64,000 nucleotides of DNA. It comes from Fasciolopsis buskii (Eukaryota; Platyhelminthes; Trematoda; Plagiorchiida; Fasciolidae). Below are positions 21,206 through 35,120 of the stretch, one piece after another; positions within the stretch are counted from its first letter, which is position 1, and each line of letters begins with the position of its first letter. A program made the position numbers and the translations under genes. Under the pieces are notes generated by a model, which had not been told where the DNA came from, searched no databases, and was given only the letters and a program-made list of their open reading frames with translations. Where the stretch lies: positions 186,001-250,000 of the forward strand of contig LUCM01008256.1 in the NCBI GenBank assembly GCA_008360955.1, read 5' to 3'.

Positions 21206-24200
21206 CAACTAATGTTAACAATACTAATATCAGCATTGTCAATGGTGCTACTTTTGGTGGCATCACTAACCGTGCCATAGGTGTTAACGACAAAAGAAGC
21301 AAGTGTCAATGAGGATATGTTTTGCTTCTCCGTCAACTGATTCATAGACCGCCTTTTCATGTCACTTCTGTCGCTTAACAAAGTATGAGCGACTTTAAAT
21401 ATTCCACCTGATTACAGCTCAGTGATGGAGAATGAAATCAGGAATAGAAAAACTCGTGCAGAATTCGCCCTAAGAAACGCACTGGTTGGCTATACGGGAA
21501 TGATACGCGTAAATTGGGTGATCCGTTGACTTCTACTACAGCAGTACCCAGAACATATGATCATCAGGGCCGAAAGGGCCAGTCATCTAAATTTCCTCCG
21601 GCAAAACTGTGTATGCAGAATGTATTGGTTGATCTTCCAGTGCTTTATTACAAGCTTGACTGATGGTGCTTACGTTTTTGGACAAAAGAGGAAGACATTC
21701 TTCTCTGACGACAATATAGTTCTGTGCACAATAAAATGAGAAGACATAATGACAGCGTGACAAAGAAATCAGCGTCCAGTGTCGTGGTGCTCGCGAAACA
21801 GCTGGACGCGCACAAGAAGTGTTAAGATGACATACTTTACTTTTAGCTCGACTGAATGAACTCGCGGTATGAAATTGGGTGGAGACCCTATTGTCCAGAA
21901 GCCCTATTGCCATCATGTCCTAGACGTAGGTTATACTGCCGACAATCTTTGTTGAATATTTATCAAAAGTAGAATCCGGTTATTTGGCACCATGCACATA
22001 AACATCTGTGTAGGGTTTCGGTCAAAAACTGCAGTTTTCAGATTCCAAACAGCCCATCAACAGTAGCAATGGCAAGGTTAGTGAGCGGTTGTTTCTGATG
22101 ACCTAATAAAATCACAAGGCAGTACAACCCAGGGAAGTCTATCGTTTGTCCGGTTAAAGCCAAATAATCATACTAGACATCGGAAGATAAGACCAAATAA
22201 GTGGACAAATGAAAGAAAAAAAACATTTCATCAAACTTTCTGAAACTTCACGTCATTCTCTTTCAGATTCCAAAAAACCATTGCATGATTGTTTCAGCAT
22301 ACTGAATCAGACTGTCAACCGGCGATGGAAAAGTACTTTAAAACTCTACAGCGAAAACAAAAAAACTACCGGATTTTATTTTGCCAACTATCCATGTGAA
22401 CTTGGTACCTTTGTTCTCCTGTTCACCACCATACTAACGATATTCTATCTTAAATTTTAGTGAAATTTTCAATCACGCACTCAATCAGCAAGGTGACCAA
22501 TTTGTCGGTTAATCGAGGACTCATCCAACAGCCACTGATATCTGTTTCGCTTAATCAAAAGTGCCCGAAATTCATTCATTTATCGTCGTTTATGTGTTGT
22601 ATCAATCCAACTTTCCAATTGAAAATGCTAACGGCTTGTGTTCAGGTTATCTGAAATAATCAACTCTATTCACTATCTTCTTCTTCTTCTGTTCTTCGAT
22701 TGGCCCGAAAGCAAAACTCACATTTGAACAGCAAAAGTTAACACACAAATTAGAATTGTCAAATTGTGGTGTAAAATGCCATAGTATTCTATTTTTAATC
22801 ACTTGAAACTGAACATTCGAAGTGATCACCTCTTCTCCTGGGTTTTTCTACTGTCAGACAAATTACAAACATTATTGATATGTAGCTTATTTTGAACTGA
22901 GCATTATGCCCAAGTGATCAATTCTGCAATTGAGTGTTGGATGACCGATGGCCGTTCCGTCAGTCCAGCCTAATCAATTTGACTGTTTGTCTACACCTGA
23001 ACACTACCATTTGTAGTGTCCACTTATAACTGCTGACATAGATATTTTCAAAAATCCATTATCCTTCTTTCCTTCTTTTCCTCTGCTCTTCTGTTTCCGG
23101 GCTGTTATTGTTCTTCCTTGTTGATTGTTTATATTTTTTATTTTAGAACACATGAAAGCAATAGCAGAATTAAAAAATGTATTGTCATGTTTATCAAAGT
23201 TGATAACCGTGTTCCAAATTCACATGCGTTTTGTCAGATAACGCGAATATTATGAAAAAAAATGGAAATAACTTAAGTGTGTTTGATACTCTGCTACATC
23301 GTTCGCATTGTTTTTCTCTTTTTTTCGTCCCAGTCTCTTCCTTTCCATCTCTTGTCCTGTCTTCCCATCTCGGACTCTGTCGGACCTGGTCACACGAACA
23401 CGACTTTGTCACTGTTGTCTTCTGTTTTGTTTTTCATCTGGCACACTGGATTTTCGCTGTCTTCGGTAGTCAGTACTGAGTCTGTTATCAATTTGACACT
23501 CATTCAAACACACTTCCGCCTTTAAATGATCTCTACGGAAAATGAGAATTTATTTAAACTGACACAGATCATTTAATACTATGTTGATTAAAAAATGATA
23601 CAGTCTAATTCTTGTGTCTGTCGTATTTTATTTAGTTTGAAATGCACATTAGATTCGCCGTGTATTTTCCAATACTGGGTCACAGTTTATGGATATCAGA
23701 CGGGCACACGGTGCTCAGTCATTAGTGGGGCGAAAACAATGAAATTTCTAAAGTTGAACAAGCTGTCGGCGATTATCATCTTTGAACATGCAAATTCCGC
23801 CTTATGTTGGCCAAACTATTCAGTTGACATAGCCACAAGAACAGTTGGTAGCCTTTCGTGACAGTGGAATCACACGTTGTAAGCTAATTACAGAACATTT
23901 CGAATTGGCGTAATATATTTTTGTCAATAGTATTCCAGTCATGTTCCAACTTTAAGTTTGGCGGCTACCCCGGTTTCGGCTGGCTGGTTGTGTAAGCCAG
24001 CCACAGCGAAACTGTACCAGACTGTATCACGTGACGTGGACATAGGTCCACCGCAAATTCTCTTTTCGCTTGCCGTGAATAACGACGTTGATTGTATCGT
24101 ACTCCGCGTGGTGTTCACTTAAGGTGATCGGAGCAACAAATTCATTATATTTAATCAATTCATCTGCACTAATTGATCATTTCGATTGTATTCACGTGGT

Positions 24201-26835
24201 CTCTTAAGTGTTGAGTTTACCAAATAACAGAAGCTTGATTATATTATACTGTTAATTACTAGCTTTTGACAGGCAAACGACAATCAAGGATGTCAACCAG
24301 TGACTAAATAACAACTTAGTTGCATTACCACGGTATTCTGTGAAAAAGTGACGCCAAGTGGGGTTGAGTTGACTATAGAAGTGACACATTTATAGAAAAT
24401 CATTTAATGGAGAGTAAACCGGTGACGAGAACCATGATTTATACCCCAAAGCAAGAAATAGGGTTAGTATAAGTAAACAAATAATGCCTCAAGTTTTCAC
24501 CTTTATTTTTTTCATCATTATTTCTTCTTCCTTACCTTACTGCGCCAGGAAACCCAAACACATGTCAGAAGCAATATCAGGGGGAAGGTACGAGGCTCAG
24601 CCTGAGAACAACTGTGGGCATTAAGTCACCAGGAGCTGAATAACACTCAGTTTCAGCGATGAAGCAGTAGGTGTAGAAGACGAGCTGTGAAAGATGGAGA
24701 GCCATTCTGGTTGGTGTAATACATGACAACACTTAGTGTGATAGTAGGACTCTGGTGAGCCTCAGACAAGTGAATTCCATTTTCACTGCTTTTTATAAGG
24801 TCTTTAACACGACGTTTAGATTGCTAACTATGCACCATCGGTCCAGGTGATATCACAATGCCAATTCGGCTAGGAATAACACAATTGCTATGTAGACTCC
24901 GGGTTCACTGAGCAAGATTTTATGAAAACCAGTGGCCTGGGCGACGGTTGGTACCAGTTTTTTAACGCATAGAGGCCTTCAGTGTTTCATTCTCGGAATA
25001 ACTTATCATGCTTTGGCTTCTATCTTTTACAGGGAAGAAAAGACCAGGGTTATGTGGTCCCGCCCCGGAACTCTTTTGGAAACCACTCCTCAATATTGAT
25101 TAGGTAATAAAATAAGTCATGGTGCCACGTCAACTCTCTGTATTACATTGCATGTTAAATAGGGGAAAGATTTTTCCGCTCTCTGTTGAATTCTGTCCAA
25201 GCACTCGCCTGTGCCAACACACTTGACTTGATTTGGGAAATCATGGGCACCAAGTACACGACATTTTTCCATTCTTCCAGACATTTATGCAGAATAGTTT
25301 TATTGATCAGACGGTGTTTTACTTTTCTCGTGGTGATTTAACGTTGTTTAAATAGCTGCAGGCTCCGCAACGGTTTTTTGTTGCTGCCTATTGACTTACG
25401 TGCGTGCGCATATGCTTGTGTGTATGTGCGTAAGTGTGCTTATACCCCGTACACCAGTCCAATCTCTGTTAGTCTGCATTACACGCTAATGAGGGATCAA
25501 ATTTGCCTGGACCATGACTTTCAATTGCTATTTGGGACTATTTAAGATGAAGCCTAACAGTTTCATTTTGTACACCAAACAAAAAATGGTACCATGTGAT
25601 TATTCCAGTTTTGAAAAATTCTCTTGTTCGTACCTATTTTGGGCACGATTCAGTGCGTCTGCGTGTATGCGTGCGTAGACGTATGTAGAGCTGTCTTTGT
25701 GTGCATGCTCGCGAATCCAGGTAAGTTATTTGCAATTTAATAAAGAATTAAATTCAGACCATTGGAAATCCACATAAATGATAAACATCACTCAGACATT
25801 TGTGATAAATTTTAGCACGCGTTTCGCTGGGAGAGGAGAGTTGTTCGTGTTTAAAATCAAAGAAACGACAATTACTTGGGAAAATTGTTTTCAAAGTATT
25901 TTGTGAAAAGTATGTTCATTTAGTGCACGATTTTTCTCCACTCTGTCATGCGCTCGGTGGTAGTCAAGCGGACAAGGTCGTGGTGTTCAAGTCCTTTGAC
26001 TATCGGTCAACTTCCCCACTTACCAGCCCTTTTTTGTCCGCGGCCTTCTTTCTGCAAAGCGATGTCCACTTTCCTCACACTAATAAAGAAGCGAATAGAT
26101 AGAAGTTGCGTTAATTATATAGCAGACCGAAAATGCCGGCAGATAAGTGAATTACTTTCGCCAAAACATCTTGTTCCGTAAAACGCACTGGTCTTTCGAA
26201 GTGGAATAATTGCAAAATGTCGCCCAAACATATTGGAAGATATAGCACTGTGCACCAGTGTACATTAGTTGGGAAAGTGAGAAATAAAACGTCACAATCC
26301 ATTAATTAAAGGATATTCCGGGAAACTGACGGCACTGCCAAATGCCTATGGAATTTGAGCAATGTGAACCGAAGGATGTTGGTAATGATGTGAAAATACC
26401 ATCCTCCATGAGCATTCTTTATGTATGCGATTTTTCAAAAGTCGCTTAAACCGCGCTATCTCTAGGGAGTGTACATGGACAACGTTTCATTTATCCACAA
26501 TAGTTTTTCTTAAAGCAAGATTTTTACTCGAATGATCTTGGGTAGCAACTGTAAGAGAGAAGACCGCTCACTTCATCCTGAAAGAGTTAGTTGGACCACT
26601 GGGCACTAATTTATTTAACTTTAATGGGGTTCTGTCTAGTAACATTCTGTTTTTATTCATTATCACTAGGTTTTATATGAAACACTTACAGTGCAGATTC
26701 GGAAGAGAGCTGCCGGTCAAGTCAAAACTGCATGAAAGAAGGTTCGTCGGTGACAGTAGAATTCAAGCCGAGACAAGCCAAGTCAAGTAATTTTAAAACA
26801 CATTTATCGAAAGCAGGTTTTCCTTTGGAAATGAT
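21206..26835. other. Intergenic, no gene recognised
   Basis: AT-rich DNA with short, overlapping frames on both strands. No laminin, EGF or further Ig exon that would continue a perlecan is visible. A pair of hairpins lies at 23973-24051, and a TTC-repeat patch near 22678-22690. Confidence 0.6.
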
Positions 26836-27519
26836 AATGTGCAGAAGGTAATATTCCACAAGTCAGTTTCTAAATCAAATGACCGAGGAATAACGTACGC
26901 CCAACTAGAATGTCAATATCTCACTTACCGTTTTCGTGAATGTCTGTGTGTTTTCTGTGTTTGTGTGCATGCGCTTGTGTTTGCGCAAACGTTAGGACCG
27001 AAGTCGACTAGTACGGTTCCTATTTGGACCAAGTTTGTTTGTGGAACTCGAATATTCATGCTGGGTGTGTCATTTCACATTTGTCAATTGTTCCTGTTAG
27101 CTTTAATGAATTGATCGAGATCTATCGATATCGCTTCTGTTTAAACATTTTCGGTGGACGTTATTGGCTAATTGCTCCCCAAACATGCTTTCAGTAGTTG
27201 TTTGGAAGCTCGTTTTAAATGCATCACTAAATCAACTGTATCTAAGAGATCAGCCGCAAGAATTGCAATGAACAGTATATTAGAAAGACAATCAAGCAGG
27301 TTGAATTCGGAATCACAGAACTTGAAACAAAAGGAAGATTCCGACCAACCAACCGGTTGGCACTAAAGAAGTTTGAATCGGACTCAGCCATCCCACTCAA
27401 GCAAAGGAATTCCAGATAGGTTACGGTAATAAAAAAGTACGCCAGCGGAGATTCTAACCATAATGAAAGCATGAATGTTCAATCAGTAGCTTTTAACGTC
27501 CATACTGAGTTTTCAAACC
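26836..27519 (+). repeat. Left arm of perfect 684-bp inverted repeat
   Basis: This arm is the exact reverse complement of 27538-28221; positions sum to 55057 throughout, and open frames in one arm reappear identically in the other. Outside the arms similarity stops abruptly (t versus c next to the outermost aatgtg). No terminal-repeat transposon features or recognisable proteins occur in the arm. Confidence 0.95.
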
Positions 27520-27537
27520 NNNNNNNNNNNNNNNNNN
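27520..27537. other. Assembly gap of 18 N
   Basis: Eighteen undetermined bases separate the two arms of the perfect inverted repeat. The position exactly at the symmetry centre suggests a join made by the assembler. Confidence 0.99.
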
Positions 27538-28221
27538 GGTTTGAAAACTCAGTATGGACGTTAAAAGCTACTGATTGAACATTCATGCTTTCATTATGGT
27601 TAGAATCTCCGCTGGCGTACTTTTTTATTACCGTAACCTATCTGGAATTCCTTTGCTTGAGTGGGATGGCTGAGTCCGATTCAAACTTCTTTAGTGCCAA
27701 CCGGTTGGTTGGTCGGAATCTTCCTTTTGTTTCAAGTTCTGTGATTCCGAATTCAACCTGCTTGATTGTCTTTCTAATATACTGTTCATTGCAATTCTTG
27801 CGGCTGATCTCTTAGATACAGTTGATTTAGTGATGCATTTAAAACGAGCTTCCAAACAACTACTGAAAGCATGTTTGGGGAGCAATTAGCCAATAACGTC
27901 CACCGAAAATGTTTAAACAGAAGCGATATCGATAGATCTCGATCAATTCATTAAAGCTAACAGGAACAATTGACAAATGTGAAATGACACACCCAGCATG
28001 AATATTCGAGTTCCACAAACAAACTTGGTCCAAATAGGAACCGTACTAGTCGACTTCGGTCCTAACGTTTGCGCAAACACAAGCGCATGCACACAAACAC
28101 AGAAAACACACAGACATTCACGAAAACGGTAAGTGAGATATTGACATTCTAGTTGGGCGTACGTTATTCCTCGGTCATTTGATTTAGAAACTGACTTGTG
28201 GAATATTACCTTCTGCACATT
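27538..28221 (-). repeat. Right arm of perfect 684-bp inverted repeat
   Basis: Mirror copy of 26836-27519. Perfect identity over 684 bp with no loop sequence other than the N gap points to a scaffolding or fold-back artefact, although a very young genuine palindrome cannot be excluded. Confidence 0.95.
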
Positions 28222-31200
28222 GTCGCTTCCACGGGCAGCGCTGTTTTTGATGAATACATGCTTCTGCATGACACAAAGCACGGGTTTTTTCCACAGTCCA
28301 CTCATTACTTCATGAGCAGCTGATATTCTAGGTCAAGCAGTATTGCAGGACATGACTTCTCACGAAGAATAAAAGCAAATTTCACTCTTAGGAAACCACG
28401 AACTCACTGCGCAGCTATTTCAGTGAACTTGCTATGTATCATTGACGGTTTCTATCAAAATTGGACACTAACCCAAGTTGAACGGTGACGAATCGGCTGG
28501 CGTAACCGCTGGATTTTTTGTGATAAATGCAAGAGATTTCATTGCACATTATTACGGTATAAGAAACTGCCCATATCCGCTATTGATTGTAAGCAGTCAC
28601 AGGCGGCAGACATACAGTCGCAAGCTCTCACGTGCTCAAAGAATTTAGCCTCTTTTGGTCACTTCAAGTTTTTTATGTACTCAGACTGCCTACCATCTAA
28701 ACTTGAGGTCAGTTGCTATGAGATAGTAGCATAGGGGCTGCGCAAAACTGGTAGTACTGTCGATGATAAATAACGATTTCATTAGACAGCCCGAATAGGC
28801 CAGCCTTGATGATGTTGGAATAGCACCTCTCGTTTCATGTTTACCTCAGTGCGAATGAAACAAGCTGTTGTTGATTGCCAAAGGCGACATGAAACATCTG
28901 AACAACACTCTCAAGGTTTCCGAGGTGAGTTAGGCGTAGTACTGCAAAGAAAAATCAGTCCATCCGGTCAGCAATCGACTACCCAAGCTAATCAAGGGAC
29001 CAAGAAAATTTCACCTTCTTTCTGGTATTTATAAGGGAGAACCATGGTAGAATGCATCGTCGCGTATATAGAAATAGAAAAAATTATAAAAGACAATAGC
29101 GTAAAAGCAACTGCCTACTGGGAAACCCTCGGGATTGATGACTGTGGAGTTGCCAACAACAAAAGAGCAAACACAACGGGGTATTAGGCTGTCTGCATAT
29201 CGAGACGAAATGAGGCAAATCTAAATTCGAACGCAGTAAACAAAAGAGACAATATAAATGATCAGAGTGAAAACGGGACCAGGTTAGTGAGTTGCTTGCA
29301 ATTAAAATATGTTTTATGACAAATTCAGTGAGGATACTTCCTTTGAGGAGGATGTGCAGTCAGTGAACTTAAACCTGGAACATAAGGAATTCAGTTAATT
29401 GAATTGCACCACGTTATAAGATGAACTAAAACATCAGAGATAACCATGGGTTTTTGAGATCTAAACGAGAGACAGAAAAGTTTTCCAACCTTCTTGGGGG
29501 CATAACATGAGAGTAGTGGGTGTTACACCGTCATGTCCATTATCATGGTTACAGTTCAGCACAAGTGAAGAGTCACCAAGCTAATTATTTTAACTGATCA
29601 CCTGAGAGAAAAACCGCATAAAAAGGTTAGTTAGTAAAGGTGGGCCGTATTTCCCAATGGACCGGTCGATCATTGAATGCTGACAAAAGGAGACACGTGT
29701 AAGCGGTTCGTTTGGGTTTTATGGACCAATTTCGGTCGCTGTTCGACTCGGTTTATCGCCTGTCTAATAAGTGGGATCTGGTGATAAGGAATCGGTGACT
29801 GAACCTACCAACGACTAACAGGTAGATGTCAGTGCATATTATCTTTCCCACATTTTGCAACATACAATGAGACCGAGAAACTGTTGCGAGTTTAAAAAAA
29901 ATAAATCTGAAAAAATTGGATGAGGCTTGTTAGCCCTTAACGAAAGGATTGATTGTCAAAATATTAACTGGTGCTAATATTCACCCTGAACATTAAAGGG
30001 CACGCGCGCGCATTAAACAAGTTGAGCGAAATAGAACGGAAAATGTTTATCAGAACGGTTTTGAAGAATGCTTGGATTTTTACATTGCATGCAGGAACAA
30101 AGTAAAGCAACTTCATCGGCACAGCTGAAGTTAACAAGAACGACGACAAGGTCATCTTTGCTCATGCACAGGCAATAAATTAGCAGAGAAAGAATGACAT
30201 GCTGAAGTTCTCTTGAGTAATTTCCGATCCAACGAACAGCATCAGTTCTTGAAAGAAATAAACTTACTGAGATTGGAGAAATAGTCACAAAGACATTTTG
30301 TAACAACTCCTTTGCAAATCACGTGATGTAACACGGTACAATGTCGCTGCAGCATGCATGGGCTATCAGGCAAGCAGAACCATGGTAGTATACCACCGAG
30401 AAGCTCAAAAATTACCCCACCCACGCAGTATTTTTCGCATGCAAACACATACTGAGTAAATAAACTTGAACCAAATTGTCCTGCTGTTCTCGCGGTCTTC
30501 TCGTAGTCTTTATTTGTGTAGTTGGAGTCGGTGCCATCTCAGTGCGTGTTAGTAATCTGTGTCCTTGCCTTAGTGCTATTGACCGAATACAAGATTCCCA
30601 TCAACAGTATCATTATTACAGGTATTTAAAGTTTGAAACAGAATAGTAAGGTGACTAACGAAACGAAATACTACATAATGAACAATAAATGCTAACCAAA
30701 TATTCCTACCACCAATTTTCACCACAAAAGCAATAGATTACACTAGAGAATGTACGATAATAACAAAACCTTGCCAAGAAAGAACTGCAAACAAGTTGAT
30801 GTAGATCATGAGTATCAAGTTGGAGGGACTTCACGTTGAACGAGTATATTCTTTACAAATTTCAGTAAAACAAACATGCAAGCTACCGAGTGATATTTAC
30901 CAGAATCACTCTTAAGTACTGGATGGTGCGCAAGGATTCCCGGTATTCAGAAATGTTTCAATCAAAAACATTGGCTTTTCATTCTATGTCTCAGAATTTT
31001 GTTTAATGTACTCGTTGGTACATGCAAGCTAGCTGATTAGGGATTTTTTAACTGACTGAAGAAATCCTTGAGCGAGATTGCCCGTGGTGTCTTGGATTTT
31101 TAATCCATTCACTAACAAGACATTTTTTTCGTAAGCGCATAAAATGCATCAATTTTTACCCCACACTTTCTGTTTTGCCTTGCAAATCTGTGCATTTTTA

Positions 31201-34200
31201 TAACAATCACTTCGCTTCTGCTTTCCCGATTTGGTGACGTAATAAATAGACTGATGCGTCATTGTTTATCACACTAGACAGAAAAAGGACGCTGCAGGAT
31301 CATATTATTTCGTACTACATTTTCAACCACATACTTAATACAATGTGACATTTATTAAGTGTTCTCGGTAACAGTCGGTTGAACGAACATTTCTAGGTTC
31401 AACAGAGCAGAACAGGTGTAAATTCTAACACACCCCTTGTTCATCCAAGTCCCACTAAATGCGCTCTTGGCTTGAACTTTAGAATCCCACCAAACAGATG
31501 CAATCAGTTATTAGCCAAAGTGCAGCTTGGGAAATAACGTGACCAATCGTAGGATCTCTTTTTGTACTTCGTCAAATGATGCCCGTTGGTATCGAGCTAA
31601 GTTGGTTCATGTTTTTTCCTACCTCACAGTATCCATAAAGCAACGGTGTTTTGGCCTCGGAACACTACAGATTAATAAGGAGTTAGTAACATTCTATGTG
31701 GATGGAGTTCCTTAAACCTAAGTTTCCAGTGTGATGATTAAAACCATAGAATACCGCATAAACAGAACCAACTAGATACTAACCAATTCTGCAAAGTTTA
31801 CAGCATTTAGTGCACTTGATATTATCTATATCTTATGCTCCATAATTACATCTCTTATATGCAGTAGAGAGTTCTAAAATCAAAAGGAACTGTAATTTCT
31901 TATGAGTGAGATTCTCCAAATATCGAACAGATCAAACACATGCAAGTAAAACTCGTCCTACCACAAACTTGATACCAGTCCGTAAGATTTTGACTTCTCA
32001 CTGATCGAGATTCATTGGAATTTGCAAAAACATCAGCAAATTTTCAGCTAACCTCCAAGATGTATTGTATTCACGTTCACTCATTATTTGTAAACTTGCC
32101 TCTTCCATAAACTGTAAACAGTACTGTTTTTTTCCTTTAAAATGATCGCTTTATTCATGAAAAGACAATCAGTGTTTTAATTCATTGTGTAAGTACGTGA
32201 ATTTCTGTGCTGGCATTTTTCCAGAGGCTGCTGGAGGAAGAATACCAGCAAACTTAACGTTTTTCATGACAGTGCATTCAATAGAAACTTACCGAGTGAA
32301 AAAAGTAATGACGAACTGTCGGCATTAAATGAACCCATTGTAACTCGTTTCCATCCAGGTGCACTGATTGCTCACTCCATTTCAACTTAACGAGAAGGCA
32401 ACTGCCCACGAGGATCTAGAAATTCATGAGCTTTAAGTAAATCACATACAGCCTGATTTGTGATAAACTGAAATAAGGAAATGTGTGGTGAAATGTTATC
32501 CAGAAGCGTTTATTTATCAGCCCCGAGTTACGATAAGTAATGGTAACAAAGCCACAGTTCTGTCATCTCGGAAAATGATAACAACTTTTAGAAATTGTTC
32601 AGATTGCCCCATAAGGATCAGTTTACCATCAAGAAACCACGAAAGCATTGCGCAGCTGTTCAATTCATATTAAAAATCACGACGTAATCAGGCGTTGTCG
32701 GTCGCTTTCGAAACATTCGTCGCAGTTGGCTTACCGGCAGCTAAGTCATCTCTCGGAGGGAATCGACTGCTGTAAACCGAGGGTGCAGGCAAGACAAAAT
32801 CGATAAGACTGGTATCATTTGATAAAGTTCATCAAGTCGTTCCTGACCTGTTCGTTAGCGTTAATCGTTCAAATAAAAATCATGCGTCACTAGTTCTCAG
32901 CCCGATTCCAACAGGTTGGATCTGGGCTGACGTGATTTCCCAAGAACGATGAATCAGTTATGCAGTGCTTCCATGTTTTCTTATTGGCAAGATCAGAGTT
33001 AATACGATAGGATATACAAATCCATCAACTCTTTATTCATCACCTATTATTACAAGTCGGCTTTTGTTAATCTCTACCGAGAACCCCGTTAGTGATAAAT
33101 GAATATTTTTGTATACCATCTACTCATATTTAATCGCAGCTGGAGTCTGAGGAAGCCTTGAGAGTCATTAGCAGATGCACAGTTCTGGCTGGTAAGCACT
33201 GGGAATGGTGTTGACAACGGAATTGATCTGGCTAAGTGCAACCGAAACCAGGGGACGGAATCATTCGACTGCAATTTTAGCATGCAAAACCCGTTCATTA
33301 TTTTTTCTTGCATCAATCTAGAAAGTGAACCAAGTGTCTCCTTTGGTTCAATGGCATTTACACATTTATTGTTCGAGTGGTCTCAGGCCGAAATCCAAAT
33401 TAAATGCAAGCATTATTTTTAGTTGCCTAATGGAGGACAAGTCAACTCGAAGATGAAGGCCATTATTATTTATCTTGAACTATTCCACGATCGCATTCCT
33501 GTGATTTAGGGATAGCTAAAAACTGAATAGTTTCTTCTTCATGTGACGTTCTTCGGTCAATTTTCTGAGCTGTCTACACCGCTCCGTCATTAAATCGTTA
33601 ATATGTATCATTTGCAGGTCTGATCCACAATTCAGCTGGAATTATTGAATTGCACAGTAATTTCTTGGTCTCGTGTATATCTGAGCTCTATCATTTGAAC
33701 CAGAAAGAAACTGAATTTATTACTAATATTGGATTAATATGCCTTTTACAACCTTGGTTTTATCAGGCACAGTTGACTTATGTTCGAGCTAAACAACCCA
33801 CACAAACCCACGCAGTTGTCAAAAAATGTGCACATCCGTATTTGTCAAACCTAAACCTGTCAAGCGACTGTTTTATGACTCTGCTTTAATTCGTCTGAGT
33901 GAACATAAACGAGCTGTTTCTTGCATGCACTTCTGAATTTGGTGCATTCGTTAATCGTCTATTACCCGTGTTTCGTTCTGTAATCTGTCGTCATTATCCG
34001 TTCTCTCCGAATATCGTTCCTCCCTATTTAGTCCTTCATCTACTCATTAAGATATCAGAATGTCCGTATTGCTTGGATGACAGTGCATTCTTATTGCAGC
34101 CGACAGAAATCTGCTCACCATCGGATTATGCGAAGATCCGGAAGAGCGATTTCCACAGTAAAATCGACTTAGTTACAAATATAATATGTATTTATTGGGG

Positions 34201-35040
34201 AACCATCTAAAAATGTTGTAATCCTCGAATTTGTCATCTGAAAAGTATTCTAAACTATTTAGCTGAAAGTCAAATTATGCGATAAATGATTTGTTCATTT
34301 TCTAGTCTACCTCCAGCTATGAACAGCAGTGAACGAGATGATGGGCCTAGTTCATCTGAAACGCACACGGAACCTTAGATCTTAATTGCCAAGCTTTCAA
34401 TGCCAAACATTAGTGGATAGATTTGTGCAAATGTTCAAGGCTGACATGTGCTATCTTCTCATCTGTTTATGACAGGACTATAGGTGAGTCACAGTTACTA
34501 CTTTCGACTTTCATTTGGATATTCTTCAGACACAGAAGTTGGAGAATATTCAGTTCATATAGACGCGAACGAAAATGGAGCTGCAGAAAAAGAGTATTGA
34601 AAAAGTCGCCCTGACGGCAGTCCTGCTACCGGGGACGGTTAGCCACTCGGACTTATCACGACAACTTAGGCAGCTCTGATCACTATCCACCTGAAGGAAC
34701 CAATTATGGTGCTTTTAATTCCTTGATGAGGAGCAAGAAATTTGTGCATGCTTTAGTAGCTTGGTGACTTTATCTAGCCTCATTAAATAAAACCGTCCTC
34801 TGCCGAATTAGGTGGATTTCAAAAGAAATGAATTTCTGAACTCTTTAACTTGATTGACCGAGAGTTTGAAAAGGATACGCAATTTGTCTCTATTACCGCA
34901 CTTCTCTGCAAGAGTTTTAGTGGTAGATCTTGGTTTTTGGTCAGCAAGCTTTCCATAAGCAGCTTAGGTGACGTGTCAGTATGGTTGCAAACCGGACCTT
35001 ATACGTTACGCTGAGAATTTTTCTACTTACAGTGTTTACA
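28222..35040. other. Intergenic, no gene recognised
   Basis: No coding region is supported. A roughly 30-bp phrase (aaaccacgaa..tgcgcagct) occurs at 28391-28422 and again, diverged, at 32632-32662, suggesting copies of a dispersed repeat. A short plus-strand frame near 33.86-33.92 kb vaguely resembles a WD-repeat strand but is interrupted by stops. Confidence 0.55.
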
Positions 35041-35120
35041 TCTAGCACTAGAAAAGGGTTCCAATAGGTGGTAAAACCTATTGACTTTTGAGACCACCTG
35101 CACTTCATCAGCCACTAGTA
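35041..35120 (-). repeat. Possible decayed hammerhead-like fold
   Basis: Read on the minus strand, actag pairs with ctagt (stem I), followed by ctgatga, a weak stem-loop ending ggtct, then caaaa, then an 8-bp hairpin (caataggt / acctattg, plus coordinates 35062-35069 and 35076-35083). The order resembles a hammerhead ribozyme in which the conserved cgaaa has become caaaa and stem II has two mismatches. The cleavage-site triplet is not clear. Trematode satellites and Penelope-like elements are known carriers of hammerheads; this call is an inference. Confidence 0.25.

Noticed and set aside
33850..34200. Frame resembling a WD-repeat strand (S-E-H-K-R-A-V-S-C-M-H-F)
   Set aside because: Only about a dozen residues match, stops follow at once, and no neighbouring repeat exists.
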